Source of the DNA: Bdellovibrionales bacterium Ga0074139
Lineage (GTDB): Bacteria; Bdellovibrionota; Bdellovibrionia; Bdellovibrionales; Bdellovibrionaceae
Direction of reading: 5' to 3'
Length of the DNA stretch: 64,000 nt
NCBI GenBank assembly: GCA_001464795.1
Contig: LNEB01000014.1
Coordinates: 248,001-312,000 of the forward strand
The translations under genes and the position numbers were made by a program. This document shows positions 1 through 8,423 of the stretch, in pieces; the first letter of the stretch is position 1; each line of letters opens with the position of its first letter. The notes beneath the pieces were generated by a model. The model was given only the letters and a program-made list of their open reading frames with translations, made no database searches and was not told where the DNA came from.

Positions 1-135
1 GGTGGCTGATTCAGCAGAAGCGGCTGCTTTAGGCTGACTAATATTAACTGGAATGGACTCTTCTGAAGGAACTTCAGTCGAAAAACCAAGAACCGGCATA
101 AAACTGAATAATAAAATTAAAGTCCACTTTTTCAT
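1..135 (-). CDS. N-terminus of exported or membrane protein, fliO position (partial)
   Basis: Only the first 45 codons lie in the window; the gene continues past base 1. It starts with ATG at 135 behind a good AGGAG ribosome site, 10 bases after the fliN stop. The first 18 or so residues (MKKWTLILLFSFMPVLGFS) are a signal peptide or first membrane segment, followed by an Ala/Ser-rich stretch. In many bacteria fliO, a poorly conserved membrane component of the flagellar export gate, follows fliN, so fliO is the best guess from position alone. There is too little sequence to recognise a domain. Confidence 0.6.
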   Translation of the reverse strand, partial: MKKWTLILLFSFMPVLGFSTEVPSEESIPVNISQPKAAASAESAT

Positions 136-145
136 TTCAAAACTC

Positions 146-523
146 CTACTTTAAAGATTCAACGCGCTCTGTGGGAGAAATAATATCTGTCAGACGCACA
201 CCGAACTTTTCGTTCACGACAACAGCTTCACCTTTTGCAATCAGCTTATCGTTAACGTAAACCTCCATGGGTTCTCCAGCTAGTTTGCTGAGCTCGACAA
301 CACTTCCTTGAGTGAGATTAAGAAGCTCATTCACTGGCATTTTCGTTCGACCAAGCTCGACAGTCACCCGCAGCGGGATATCCAAAATCAAAGCTAAATT
401 GCGATCTTTTGCTGTGCCCAGAGAACTACTCATAGCTTCGGCTGCCTTTGAAGGAGCTTTTTCCATGGCAGCCGCTTCTTCAGCTAACTTGTCCGCGAGA
501 TTGTCTAGTGAGTCTTCTGACAT
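146..523 (-). CDS. fliN: Flagellar motor switch protein FliN
   Basis: 125 residues. The C-terminal SpoA (surface presentation of antigens) domain covers about residues 45-120 and is well conserved, with the typical run DIPLRVTVELGRTKMPVNEL and the later GEAVVVNEKFGVRLTDI. The N-terminal 40 residues are acidic and Ala-rich, as is common in FliN. The protein forms part of the C-ring at the cytoplasmic base of the flagellum, where it works with FliM and FliG in torque switching and docks the export ATPase complex. It follows fliM by 15 bases and is followed by the fliO-position gene, the usual switch operon order. Confidence 0.95.
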   Translation of the reverse strand: MSEDSLDNLADKLAEEAAAMEKAPSKAAEAMSSSLGTAKDRNLALILDIPLRVTVELGRTKMPVNELLNLTQGSVVELSKLAGEPMEVYVNDKLIAKGEAVVVNEKFGVRLTDIISPTERVESLK

Positions 524-538
524 AATTCCTCCAAAACT

Positions 539-1543
539 TTACTTTTCAATGGGACGTGTGATTTGCACAGCCACAGTTCCATGGTGGTTTCCATAATAGC
601 CCTTAAACTTTTTTACACTTTCGATTTGAATATCAAGTTCACCAGTTGCATCTTGCGTAAGAGGAATGACATCACCGTTTTTTAATTCCATGAGATCACT
701 CAGGCGAATTTCTGTTTCACCTAAATTGACTTTGATATCTAAGGATGTATCCAGAAGCTGTTCTTTAATAATTGCAGTCCACAATTTTTTATCTGTTTGA
801 TCAGACTCAATTTGAAAACCTGAAGAAAGTTTTTGCTTGATGGGCTCGATTGTTGCGTAGGGAACGACCATGGAAATGGTGCCAGTTGCATTTTCTAATT
901 CCACGTCAAAAGTTGATGCAATGACCACATCTGTTGGCGGGACGATACCAACAAACTGAGGATTTTGTTCTGTTCTAACAAAAGAGCATCCTATTTTTTC
1001 CACAGATGCCCAGGCTTGCTCGAGGTCACTGATGGCAAGTTCAACTACTTTTCTAACGATAGAAAGTTCGATGGGTGTAAATTCTTTTCCATCAATTTTA
1101 GTAAAAGGTCTTTCGGCTCCACCGAAAAAACTATCCACAAGTGCATAGGCCAGTTTGGACTCGATCACCATTAAAGCGGATCCACGTAAATTAACAAATC
1201 TAAGAACTGACATACATGTGGGCATCGGCAAAGTATTGATGAACTCACCGAATTTTAAGAATTCAGTGCTTGTTAAGGAAATGGAAGCTATTTTTCTGAG
1301 TGAAGAAGAAAGTGATACCCGAAAAGCTCGCATGAATTTTTCATAAATAACTTCAAGCTGTGGAAGTCTTCCACGAATAATTCGGTCTTGGCTTGTGAGA
1401 TCATAGGAAACCACTTTTTTATCATCAACTTTTACACTTCCATTATTAGCAGCACCACCACCATTGTCGGCGGTGGAAACATCACCGTCAGAAACAGCGG
1501 CTAAAAGTGCATCAACTTCGCTTTGTGATAAAACTTGATTCAT
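539..1543 (-). CDS. fliM: Flagellar motor switch protein FliM
   Basis: 334 residues, normal length. Residues 1-14 (MNQVLSQSEVDALL) are the conserved CheY-P binding peptide, followed by a low-complexity linker (about 17-40). The middle domain (about 45-240) carries the FliG-binding GGAERPF segment, and a C-terminal SpoA domain (about 255-330) pairs with FliN. This is the C-ring subunit that links the chemotaxis signal to rotor direction. It lies 9 bases after fliL and 15 bases before fliN. The intact CheY-binding peptide implies that chemotactic switching is used. Confidence 0.96.
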   Translation of the reverse strand: MNQVLSQSEVDALLAAVSDGDVSTADNGGGAANNGSVKVDDKKVVSYDLTSQDRIIRGRLPQLEVIYEKFMRAFRVSLSSSLRKIASISLTSTEFLKFGEFINTLPMPTCMSVLRFVNLRGSALMVIESKLAYALVDSFFGGAERPFTKIDGKEFTPIELSIVRKVVELAISDLEQAWASVEKIGCSFVRTEQNPQFVGIVPPTDVVIASTFDVELENATGTISMVVPYATIEPIKQKLSSGFQIESDQTDKKLWTAIIKEQLLDTSLDIKVNLGETEIRLSDLMELKNGDVIPLTQDATGELDIQIESVKKFKGYYGNHHGTVAVQITRPIEK

Positions 1544-1552
1544 ATTTAACCC

Positions 1553-2095
1553 CTAGTTGTAGATAAACTCTGTAAAGAAAACGTTTGAGATTTTTCCAGT
1601 GGTTAAAAATGAATTGATACGGTCACGGATTTCACTTCTTAAATCATCTTTACCATCGCGAGAGGAGACCTCATCAAAAGTCTTAGATGATAGAATGATG
1701 ATGATAACATCACGGATTTGTGCTTTACGTTGCTCAATTTCACCAGCGACTTTAGACTCTTCAGATGTGTCTTTGAGTTCGAATTCCATGTTCACTTTTG
1801 CAATTCGTCGTCCTTTAGAACCTGCTAAATTAATAATGAAGGTCTCCATCGGAATGATTTTCCCGACAAAGGATTTTGGTGCTGCATTTTCAGCATCAGT
1901 GGTGGCTTTTTCACCCGCAATCACTTGATCAACTGTGGGTCTAGCTGCTTCTTTCTTTTTTCCTAAATAGAGAAAGGCTCCGACGGCTGCAACAACAACC
2001 ATGTTAACAACTGCCAAAATAATAAAGAGCAAAGGCTTTTGACCTTGACCTGTTTGTGCTGCTGCTGGACTCTCTGCTGCTTTTTCTTCAGCCAC
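1553..2095 (-). CDS. fliL: Flagellar basal body-associated protein FliL
   Basis: 180 residues. A short Ala/Glu-rich cytoplasmic tail is followed by one membrane segment (about 21-43) and a periplasmic FliL domain (about 75-180) with the typical PMETFIINLAGSKGRRIAKVNMEFEL and SSKTFDEVSSRDGKDDLRSEI stretches. FliL surrounds the stator and supports torque. I chose the GTG start at 2095 because a GGGAGG ribosome site lies 7 bases upstream and no better ATG exists before the membrane segment. It is the first gene of the fliL-fliM-fliN operon and sits about 30 bases downstream of the transcription start predicted from the sigma-54 site at 2137-2151. Confidence 0.93.
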   Translation of the reverse strand: MAEEKAAESPAAAQTGQGQKPLLFIILAVVNMVVVAAVGAFLYLGKKKEAARPTVDQVIAGEKATTDAENAAPKSFVGKIIPMETFIINLAGSKGRRIAKVNMEFELKDTSEESKVAGEIEQRKAQIRDVIIIILSSKTFDEVSSRDGKDDLRSEIRDRINSFLTTGKISNVFFTEFIYN

Positions 2096-2135
2096 CCTAG
2101 ACCTCCCGTGACGGACTCATTCGAAGACATTACTA

Positions 2136-2152
2136 AGCAACCAAAATGCCAA
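2136..2152 (-). promoter_or_regulatory. Sigma-54 (RpoN) promoter of the fliLMN operon
   Basis: Read on the minus strand the bases are TGGCATTTTGGTTGCT. This matches the sigma-54 consensus TGGCACG-N4-TTGCT at both invariant doublets, GG and GC, with the required 10-base spacing. The predicted start is near 2125, giving a leader of about 30 bases before the fliL GTG. A second site with the same spacing precedes the other flagellar operon (53846-53860), which supports both. Confidence 0.8.
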
Positions 2153-2168
2153 CAGGACTTTCGAAGGG

Positions 2169-2222
2169 TGAATTGAATTCAAGTCGGCAATATTGTAATA
2201 GAGGTGCGCTGAATTCAATTCA
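2169..2222. repeat. 13-bp AT-rich inverted repeat upstream of fliL
   Basis: TGAATTGAATTCA at 2169-2181 is the exact reverse complement of TGAATTCAATTCA at 2210-2222. The 28 bases between them include no coding sequence. The arms lie 20-70 bases upstream of the predicted sigma-54 start region and downstream of the monophosphatase gene. They could be an activator (enhancer) site for the sigma-54 promoter or a hairpin in the transcript coming from the upstream gene. There is no T-run, so it is not a standard terminator. Confidence 0.5.
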
Positions 2223-2271
2223 ATTGCGTCAACTTCATGTGAATAACAAGATTCTGACGTCATGGTTTTGA

Positions 2272-3096
2272 CTATGGGTTTATAATTTTAAGTAGTGAAG
2301 GACTTAAATACTGGTTGGTTGCGATGATGTATTGATCATAGGGAGAATGTTTAACTCCACTTCGGTTAACAACTTTTCCACCCGCTTCTTCAACCAATAA
2401 TTGGCCAGCAGCCACATCCCAAGGCTTCAAGTTAGGCTCCCAAAATCCATCAAAAGATCCTTGTGCTACCATACATAAATCATAGGCAGCGGCACCCGCT
2501 CTGCGAATACCTCGAGTTTTTTTGATGAGCTCAGAAAAAACTTTTAATTGATCGAGCAAAGCCTCCTGATTGTCAGGAAAAAAACCCGTGGCAAGTAAAC
2601 TATCTTGAAGCTGTTGAGTTTGACTGGTCTTTATTTTTTTTCCGTTCCTAAAGGCACCTTGCCCACGAATAGCTGTGAAGGTTTCATTGGTCATAGGACA
2701 ATCAATGACAGCCAATTGAAGCTGACCTTCCCACTCGAGAGCCAGTGAAATACAAAAAATTGGAAACTGATGAATGTAATTTGTCGTTCCATCAAGAGGA
2801 TCTAAAATCCACCGAGGTTTTGAACCTGGTTTTAGATTTTTATCTCCTGTTAAAAAGCTTTCCTCTTCACCAAGAAATTCCCAACTGGAATCAATCAATG
2901 AAAGCCCTGTTTTTATGAGCTTTTCACTTTCACGGTCGGCTTCGCTAACTAGACCTGCATGAAGTTTACTTTCAACATGGTTGAGGTGGCCGTAGTAGCT
3001 CAGAAGCAGCTCTCGACCACTACGAACAGTTGATAAAGTCTTTTTCAAGACTTCAGTCCAATTTATTTGACCATTTTTCTGTGCCACAGGTACCAT
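2272..3096 (-). CDS. Inositol monophosphatase family protein (SuhB-like)
   Basis: 274 residues from the ATG at 3096. Family metal-binding motifs are in order: GEEES (metal-binding glutamates), WILDPLDGTTNY (motif A, catalytic aspartates) and WDVAAGQLLVEEAGG (motif B). The family hydrolyses phosphate monoesters such as inositol-1-phosphate, PAP or fructose-1,6-bisphosphate with Mg2+; substrate cannot be told here. The open frame continues upstream to 3417, but that part runs antisense to the SPOR gene and has the composition of a shadow frame, so I trimmed it. No strong ribosome site is visible before 3096, so a start at 3129 remains possible. Confidence 0.88.
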   Translation of the reverse strand: MVPVAQKNGQINWTEVLKKTLSTVRSGRELLLSYYGHLNHVESKLHAGLVSEADRESEKLIKTGLSLIDSSWEFLGEEESFLTGDKNLKPGSKPRWILDPLDGTTNYIHQFPIFCISLALEWEGQLQLAVIDCPMTNETFTAIRGQGAFRNGKKIKTSQTQQLQDSLLATGFFPDNQEALLDQLKVFSELIKKTRGIRRAGAAAYDLCMVAQGSFDGFWEPNLKPWDVAAGQLLVEEAGGKVVNRSGVKHSPYDQYIIATNQYLSPSLLKIINP

Positions 3097-3127
3097 ATAA
3101 GAATAGGTTAAACAAAAAGGATAAGAC

Positions 3128-3853
3128 ATGGCAGGAAAATCAGAAACTTTTATAAAACTTGGACTCGTTTTCTTTATCTCATTACTTTCTTTTGCAATTG
3201 GCACATTGGTCGGAAAAGAATACAGCGATCGACAGTACAAACTTGCACAGCTTGAACCTTCTGAAAATAAGCTTGCAAATACGCGCTCAATCGCAAGCAG
3301 TGAAAAAGAATCCAACAAGCTAAGTGATGAAGAAATCGCAAAATTAGCAGAAGAATTTGTCACTGATGATGCCGTAGAAATTGCAAAAGAAAATAACCCA
3401 AAAGAAGTCCCCGACATTGAAACAGGACTACCTGTTCAAGCGTCTCAAGAGTTTGAAGAAATGAATGATGAGGCACTTGCTGCTGCACAAAAAATTATTG
3501 AAAATAAGCTTCCAACGGCAGCTTCACAAAGGAAGCTAGCAGCTACAGAAACTGAAAAACCAAAAACAACACCACTCACACAAATTATGCCTAAAAATGC
3601 AGCTCAAGAAGATGCGGGCAAATACACTGTACAGGTCGGATCCTACGCAAAAGAAGAAGAAGCGAAAGTCCGAGCTGAGGCCTTGAAATCAAAAGGATAC
3701 ACTGCTTTTTACATTCCTGGAGTTGTTGAAGGAAAAACATTTTACCGCGTGAATGTAGGAACCTACGCTACCTTATCTGATGCAAAAAAAGCTATTGAAA
3801 AGCTTGCTGCTGAAAACAAAGGCGAAAAGGGTTTCATAAAAGAACTTCGCTAG
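3128..3853 (+). CDS. SPOR-domain membrane protein
   Basis: 241 residues. A single N-terminal membrane anchor (about residues 10-28, LGLVFFISLLSFAIGTLVG) is followed by a charged, Glu/Lys/Ala-rich periplasmic linker and a C-terminal SPOR domain (about 165-241, starting KYTVQVGSYAKEEEAKVRAE). SPOR domains bind denuded glycan strands of septal peptidoglycan, so the protein probably localises to division or remodelling sites, like FtsN or DedD. An AGGA ribosome site precedes ATG 3128. It is divergent from the monophosphatase gene with about 30 bases between them, so their promoters must overlap. Confidence 0.9.
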   Translation: MAGKSETFIKLGLVFFISLLSFAIGTLVGKEYSDRQYKLAQLEPSENKLANTRSIASSEKESNKLSDEEIAKLAEEFVTDDAVEIAKENNPKEVPDIETGLPVQASQEFEEMNDEALAAAQKIIENKLPTAASQRKLAATETEKPKTTPLTQIMPKNAAQEDAGKYTVQVGSYAKEEEAKVRAEALKSKGYTAFYIPGVVEGKTFYRVNVGTYATLSDAKKAIEKLAAENKGEKGFIKELR

Positions 3854-4384
3854 TTAAAACATCCAACCAGCTCGAACAAAAAATTCGGGCTGCGGGTTGG
3901 GATCAAAATTTTCAGCCATTAAGACTCTAATACCTGATGATAATAAAAAGCCAAGATCAAAGGGCTTCCATCTTAATTCTCCAGCAATTCCAGTTAGCAT
4001 TTCTTGCTCAGATTCTGAGCGATTAGAAATCAACCCTACTGTTGTAGTTATTTTTTCTTGGTAAGTTCCAATGCCACCTGAAGTCACTAAATCTAATTCT
4101 TCAAGCAATTTAAAATGATAGCCTAACCACAAGATGGAATCCTCATACTTTTCTTTTATAAATATGTTTCCCTCTTCAGAGCTGGAATCGAATTCAGTAC
4201 GGCCAAATTCCAGTGACCAAGATTGAATTTGCAAAGCTAATGAAAATTGCTGAGCCGATTGAAACTGAGTGTTTTGAAACTCATCACGGTCAGTTCTTAA
4301 GGAATAGACGGCTGGCCAAAGAGTGATAGCACCCAGGCTTATTCTTGCAGAAAATAAAATAAGAAAAATTAAAAACTTAGACAT
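3854..4384 (-). CDS. Small exported beta-barrel-like protein, unknown function
   Basis: 176 residues. The first 18 residues are a signal peptide (MSKFLIFLILFSARISLGA). The rest alternates polar and hydrophobic residues in short strands separated by turns, ends in an aromatic residue (GWMF) and lacks cysteines, as expected for a small outer-membrane barrel. I do not recognise a named family. The start overlaps the end of the upstream metallopeptidase-like lipoprotein gene by 16 bases, implying translational coupling and a shared envelope role. Its 3' end abuts the convergent SPOR gene with no spacer. Confidence 0.7.
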   Translation of the reverse strand: MSKFLIFLILFSARISLGAITLWPAVYSLRTDRDEFQNTQFQSAQQFSLALQIQSWSLEFGRTEFDSSSEEGNIFIKEKYEDSILWLGYHFKLLEELDLVTSGGIGTYQEKITTTVGLISNRSESEQEMLTGIAGELRWKPFDLGFLLSSGIRVLMAENFDPNPQPEFFVRAGWMF

Positions 4385-5499
4385 ATTTGATTTTTTATTT
4401 CTTCAGTTTTAATAGCATTTTTTAAAATCTTACAACTTTCATCAGACAGCGAATCAAATAAACCAGCCCATTCAACTAATAAGCTTTCAAAATCTAATTC
4501 TTTTTTAAGATTCAGGCTGTTCAATTGTTCTAAAAGAAGAAATATTTTTTTAGCTTTATCTTCTTGAGTTAAATTCTGACGAGTTAAAAAATCTTTGAGT
4601 GTTCGTGCCAGGGCTGTCCCGTTTGAATAAGCTAAACCCAGTGTCAGTTGATCAGCAGAATTGCACCAAGAAAGACGCTTGCATTCTTGTTCAACAAGAT
4701 TCAGATCTGATTCCATATCTTTTTTTGTTTTTAATACAGGCTTTCTGAAAAATGAGGGCTGCTCTAGCTTTCTGGGTCCAGCCAGATCTGGTAACGATAA
4801 AGAAATAAAATCGGGATTATCGCTGTAAATCCAACCCCAAACATCAGCCAGGCCTTCATTGATCGATTTTAAAAAATAGTCCTCTATTGGTAGCACATCA
4901 GAAGCTAAACTTTTTTGCAAAATGCTGTAGGAAAAATAACTATGAAAATGCTCGTGCGCAATAATTCCACCGTTAAGAGGAAGTGGAAGTTCCTGATCCA
5001 CGTAAGGCACAAAAAACATAACATCCAGTTTGTTGTTATAAAAAGCATTATTAAAACGAGTCTCCGCACTATTAGTTTTAACTTGTAAACCAATTTTGCG
5101 TGGCCACTTCACAAAGGTTTTACCTAAACTTTGGATCTCTAATTTTTTGAGTGCCTGCATATGGTAATAAAGACTGACCATTTGTAAGGATAAACTGTTC
5201 GTAGGTATAAATACGCCCTCTGAGTTTTGAATAAATTTTGCCACAGCATGGGGACCTACAAGCTCAGAATTTTGCTCTCCTGGAGCCAAGTAAAATTCAA
5301 CGACTTCACCTTCCAGTGTTTTTTGGTTTTGTACACCCTCAAGCTCTACGATTTGAAATTGAAGACCTGTGGCACTGCCTACAACAATTTGAGTCTTAAA
5401 TGGCTTTGATGAGTTCCAAGCTTCCGGTGTTTTTTGACACCCAGTGGACATGGCTGCCACAAGAAAACATAGAAACAAATGTGTAAGAACTGACGGCAT
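4369..5499 (-). CDS. Lipoprotein with HExxH metallopeptidase motif
   Basis: 376 residues from ATG 5499, preceded by a GGGGGG ribosome site; a TTG four codons earlier (5511) is less likely. The N-terminus is a lipoprotein signal with lipobox STGC, so the mature protein is lipid-anchored. Residues about 182-186 are HEHFH in the context GGIIAHEHFHSYF, an HExxH zinc site, and a glutamate about 30 residues later (NEGLADVWGW) fits the third ligand of gluzincin-type peptidases. I cannot name the family. It may act on envelope or prey proteins. The downstream barrel gene overlaps it by 16 bases. Confidence 0.75.
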   Translation of the reverse strand: MPSVLTHLFLCFLVAAMSTGCQKTPEAWNSSKPFKTQIVVGSATGLQFQIVELEGVQNQKTLEGEVVEFYLAPGEQNSELVGPHAVAKFIQNSEGVFIPTNSLSLQMVSLYYHMQALKKLEIQSLGKTFVKWPRKIGLQVKTNSAETRFNNAFYNNKLDVMFFVPYVDQELPLPLNGGIIAHEHFHSYFSYSILQKSLASDVLPIEDYFLKSINEGLADVWGWIYSDNPDFISLSLPDLAGPRKLEQPSFFRKPVLKTKKDMESDLNLVEQECKRLSWCNSADQLTLGLAYSNGTALARTLKDFLTRQNLTQEDKAKKIFLLLEQLNSLNLKKELDFESLLVEWAGLFDSLSDESCKILKNAIKTEEIKNQICLSF

Positions 5500-5578
5500 G
5501 GATCCCCCCAATGACGTAAGGCGTTAATCTACATTGGTGGATGATTATTCTCAAGGATTTCGTTAGCTTGCACAACTT

Positions 5579-7834
5579 ATGGACATTCTTGAAGTGCTTA
5601 CAAAAAAGCTGAATTCTCCGCAGGCTGATGCTGTATTAACAGCGCAAGGTCCTCTGTTGATTTTGGCGGGTGCAGGATCAGGTAAAACCCGGGTACTGAC
5701 CCACCGAATGGCGGCTTTGATTGCTTCCGGTAAGTGTGCTCCTGAAGAAATTTTATGTGTTACTTTTACAAATAAAGCCGCCAGAGAAATGGAAAGCCGC
5801 ATTTACCATTTGTTAACTGAAATAGGCGCCACCGTTCGCACTCAACTTTGGATCAGCACTTTTCATAGTTTTTGTTTACGAGTTTTAAAAAAACACATCA
5901 CCTTACTTGATTACAAACCAGGATTCTCGATATTTGATCCAGGCGATCAATTGGCGCAAATTAAAAAAGTCATGGCCGCACAAAACATCAATGATAAAAT
6001 TCATCCCGCTAAAAATTTTCAATCTCGAATTTCCACTGCAAAAATGATGGGACTTAGCCCCGATAAAGTTCAAAAGTCCACAGGCATGACCTTAATGGAT
6101 CCTAAAAGTTTAGAAGTTTATACTCAGTATGAAGTCGAAATGAAACGCAACAACGCTTTAGACTTCGATGATTTATTGCTTAAAACCTATGAACTGTTTC
6201 AAATGTATCCCGCCGTTGTTGAAGAACTGCAAGATCATTTCCGCTACATCATGGTAGATGAGTACCAAGACACCAATCACATTCAATACTTAATCGTGCA
6301 AAAGCTAGCAGAAAAACATCGTAATATTTGTGTTGTGGGTGATGAAGATCAGTCCATTTATAGCTGGCGAGGTGCTGATATTCGAAATATCTTAGATTTC
6401 GAAAAAGATTTTCCAGAGGCTAAGATAATCAAACTCGAAGAAAATTATCGCTCCACTAAAAATATAGTCACTGCAGCAACCCATGTGATTAAAAATAATT
6501 CTTTAAGAAAAGATAAAACTCTATTCACTCAAAATCATGATGGTGATCCCATCCGTATCATCGAAGAAAGAAATGAATACGAAGAAGCCAGGTACATTGT
6601 AAAAACAATTTTGAAACTTTCTGCTGAAGGCGAAGGACAATATTCCGATTTTGCTGTTTTTTATAGAACGAACGCCCAATCGCGTGTCCTGGAAGAGCAA
6701 CTCAGAACCCAATCCGTTCCTTATAAAATTGTAGGCGGGGTAAGATTCTTTGAACGTATGGAAATCAAAGACATGATCTGCTACATGAAGCTTTGCATGA
6801 ACCCGGCTGATGATATGGCTTTCAAACGAGTGATTAATGTTCCTACCCGTGGAATTGGTAAAACCACTGTTGAAAAATTAGAAGAATTAAGTGCCGAACA
6901 TAAAAAACCTTTGCTGGCTTGCTTACCACTAGCCATCGATCAAAAACATTTTAATTCCGGAACAACTGCAAAACTAAGACGGTTTTTAGATCTTGCAACC
7001 GAGCTTAGATCTGATGCGCAAAATTTTAAACTTTCTGATTTCTATCATATTTTGCTTGAAAAAACGGGTTACGCATTGGGCCTCAAAAAAGAAGACACTC
7101 CAGAATCCTTAGCCCGCCTCGAAAACTTAGAAGAGTTCGACAATGCCATTGCTCAGTTTGAACAAGAACGTAGTGATGAATCCTCTTTGCAAACTTTCTT
7201 GGAAGAAATGGCTTTAGTTTCCGATCAGGATTCATTAAAAGAACAAGTCAATTCCGTCACCATGATGACATTGCATATTTCAAAAGGCTTAGAATATCCT
7301 TTTGTTTTTATCGTGGGTATGGAGGAAAATCTTTTTCCAAGTCGCGTGGATCCTTCAGATCTGGGATCTGATGATTTAGAAGAAGAGCGCCGTCTAGCTT
7401 ATGTAGGAATGACTCGAGCCAGACAAAAACTTTGGCTGACATACGCTAAGACCAGAAAAGTTTGGGGCCAAGAGCAGATGAATCCACCCTCTCGGTTTAT
7501 AAAAGAAATTCCACAGGAACTTGTTGAATTTAAAAGCTTTGCCAATTTTTCAACTGCCGGGTTTGCCAACAGATTTATTACTCAGGCTCAGACTTCTAAA
7601 CCAAAATACCGTGACGACTTTGATCAATCTTTTCCAGATTATGATTCTGATTCACAGGTGGATCCTGGAAGCGCTCTTTACTCAAAGGGTCAAAAGGTCA
7701 AGCACCCCACCTTTGGCACAGGCACAGTGTTTACAGTTGAAGGCAGTGGAGATCAAACAAAAGTCAGTGTCTTATTTGCTGATCAGACAATTAAAAAATT
7801 TGTTGTCAAATACGCAAGACTTGAACGAGTCTAG
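5579..7834 (+). CDS. pcrA: ATP-dependent 3'-5' DNA helicase UvrD/PcrA
   Basis: 751 residues, superfamily 1A. All helicase motifs are visible in order: Walker A GAGSGKT (about 31-37), TFTNKAAREM (Ia), MVDEYQDTN (II), GDEDQSIYSWRGAD (III), NYRST (IV), TLHISKGLEYPFVFIVGMEE (V) and EERRLAYVGMTRARQKL (VI). The last 50 residues form the small KGQKVKHPTFGTGTV domain known in PcrA, which contacts RNA polymerase. It unwinds DNA in nucleotide excision and mismatch repair and clears stalled complexes. It begins about 80 bases after the divergent lipoprotein gene and is a full-length, monocistronic-looking gene. Confidence 0.95.
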   Translation: MDILEVLTKKLNSPQADAVLTAQGPLLILAGAGSGKTRVLTHRMAALIASGKCAPEEILCVTFTNKAAREMESRIYHLLTEIGATVRTQLWISTFHSFCLRVLKKHITLLDYKPGFSIFDPGDQLAQIKKVMAAQNINDKIHPAKNFQSRISTAKMMGLSPDKVQKSTGMTLMDPKSLEVYTQYEVEMKRNNALDFDDLLLKTYELFQMYPAVVEELQDHFRYIMVDEYQDTNHIQYLIVQKLAEKHRNICVVGDEDQSIYSWRGADIRNILDFEKDFPEAKIIKLEENYRSTKNIVTAATHVIKNNSLRKDKTLFTQNHDGDPIRIIEERNEYEEARYIVKTILKLSAEGEGQYSDFAVFYRTNAQSRVLEEQLRTQSVPYKIVGGVRFFERMEIKDMICYMKLCMNPADDMAFKRVINVPTRGIGKTTVEKLEELSAEHKKPLLACLPLAIDQKHFNSGTTAKLRRFLDLATELRSDAQNFKLSDFYHILLEKTGYALGLKKEDTPESLARLENLEEFDNAIAQFEQERSDESSLQTFLEEMALVSDQDSLKEQVNSVTMMTLHISKGLEYPFVFIVGMEENLFPSRVDPSDLGSDDLEEERRLAYVGMTRARQKLWLTYAKTRKVWGQEQMNPPSRFIKEIPQELVEFKSFANFSTAGFANRFITQAQTSKPKYRDDFDQSFPDYDSDSQVDPGSALYSKGQKVKHPTFGTGTVFTVEGSGDQTKVSVLFADQTIKKFVVKYARLERV

Positions 7835-7865
7835 TTTTCTATCAATTTAATCAAGGAGAACTTCT

Positions 7866-8423
7866 ATGAAATTTTTAATTTCAGCCATTTGCCTCGTGTT
7901 CGCAAGTCATGCACAAGCTCAATATAAAAAAACTCAAGTGACTAAAGCTCCTGTTTCATTTGCATCAAGTGTGCAACATGAAGCCGAACTGACGCTAGGA
8001 AAGCTTAGCGTTGAATCCTATGAAGATTTTTCTGGTGATAAAAATACTGCTGTTACAATTTACGGTGCTTATCATCAAAACTGGAAAAATAATATGCAAT
8101 GGGGCTTTGAAGGTGGAGTTTTACCTGTGCTTGAAGGCGACGGTGGCACTGAATCAAAGTTCGCAGCCCTCGGAACTTTGACTTTCAATTTGGATTCTAA
8201 CTTTCGTGATTCCTTTTTTGCCATCGGTGGAGCCGGTCTTTATCCTGCTTACGATGACGGTGACCGTGAATACGATTCTGCATTTGCATTCTTTGGTGGA
8301 TTTGGAAAGCGAATGGAAGTTTGGGGTAAAGTGAACTACAAGCCTTATTTCAGAATCACGAAGCGTGGCAATGAAGATGTTCGCATTGAAATCCAAGCCT
8401 TAAACTTCAGTATTTTCTACTAA
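7866..8423 (+). CDS. Small outer-membrane protein, unknown function
   Basis: 185 residues with a clear signal peptide (MKFLISAICLVFASHAQAQ). The mature part is rich in aromatic and glycine residues in alternating strands (for example NWKNNMQWGFEGGVLPVL, FGGFGKRMEVWGKVNYKPYFRI) and ends in FSIFY, a terminal aromatic typical of outer-membrane barrels recognised by BamA. A good AAGGAG site precedes ATG 7866, 32 bases after the helicase stop. Residues resemble the pagP/OmpW-like small-barrel fold only in composition; I do not assign a family. The convergent aminomutase gene begins on the next base. Confidence 0.7.
   Translation: MKFLISAICLVFASHAQAQYKKTQVTKAPVSFASSVQHEAELTLGKLSVESYEDFSGDKNTAVTIYGAYHQNWKNNMQWGFEGGVLPVLEGDGGTESKFAALGTLTFNLDSNFRDSFFAIGGAGLYPAYDDGDREYDSAFAFFGGFGKRMEVWGKVNYKPYFRITKRGNEDVRIEIQALNFSIFY

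Noticed and set aside
3097-3417. N-terminal extension of the monophosphatase frame up to 3417
   Set aside because: These codons run antisense to the SPOR gene and give a Ser/Phe-rich, low-complexity sequence typical of a reverse-strand shadow. The real family start fits ATG 3096.
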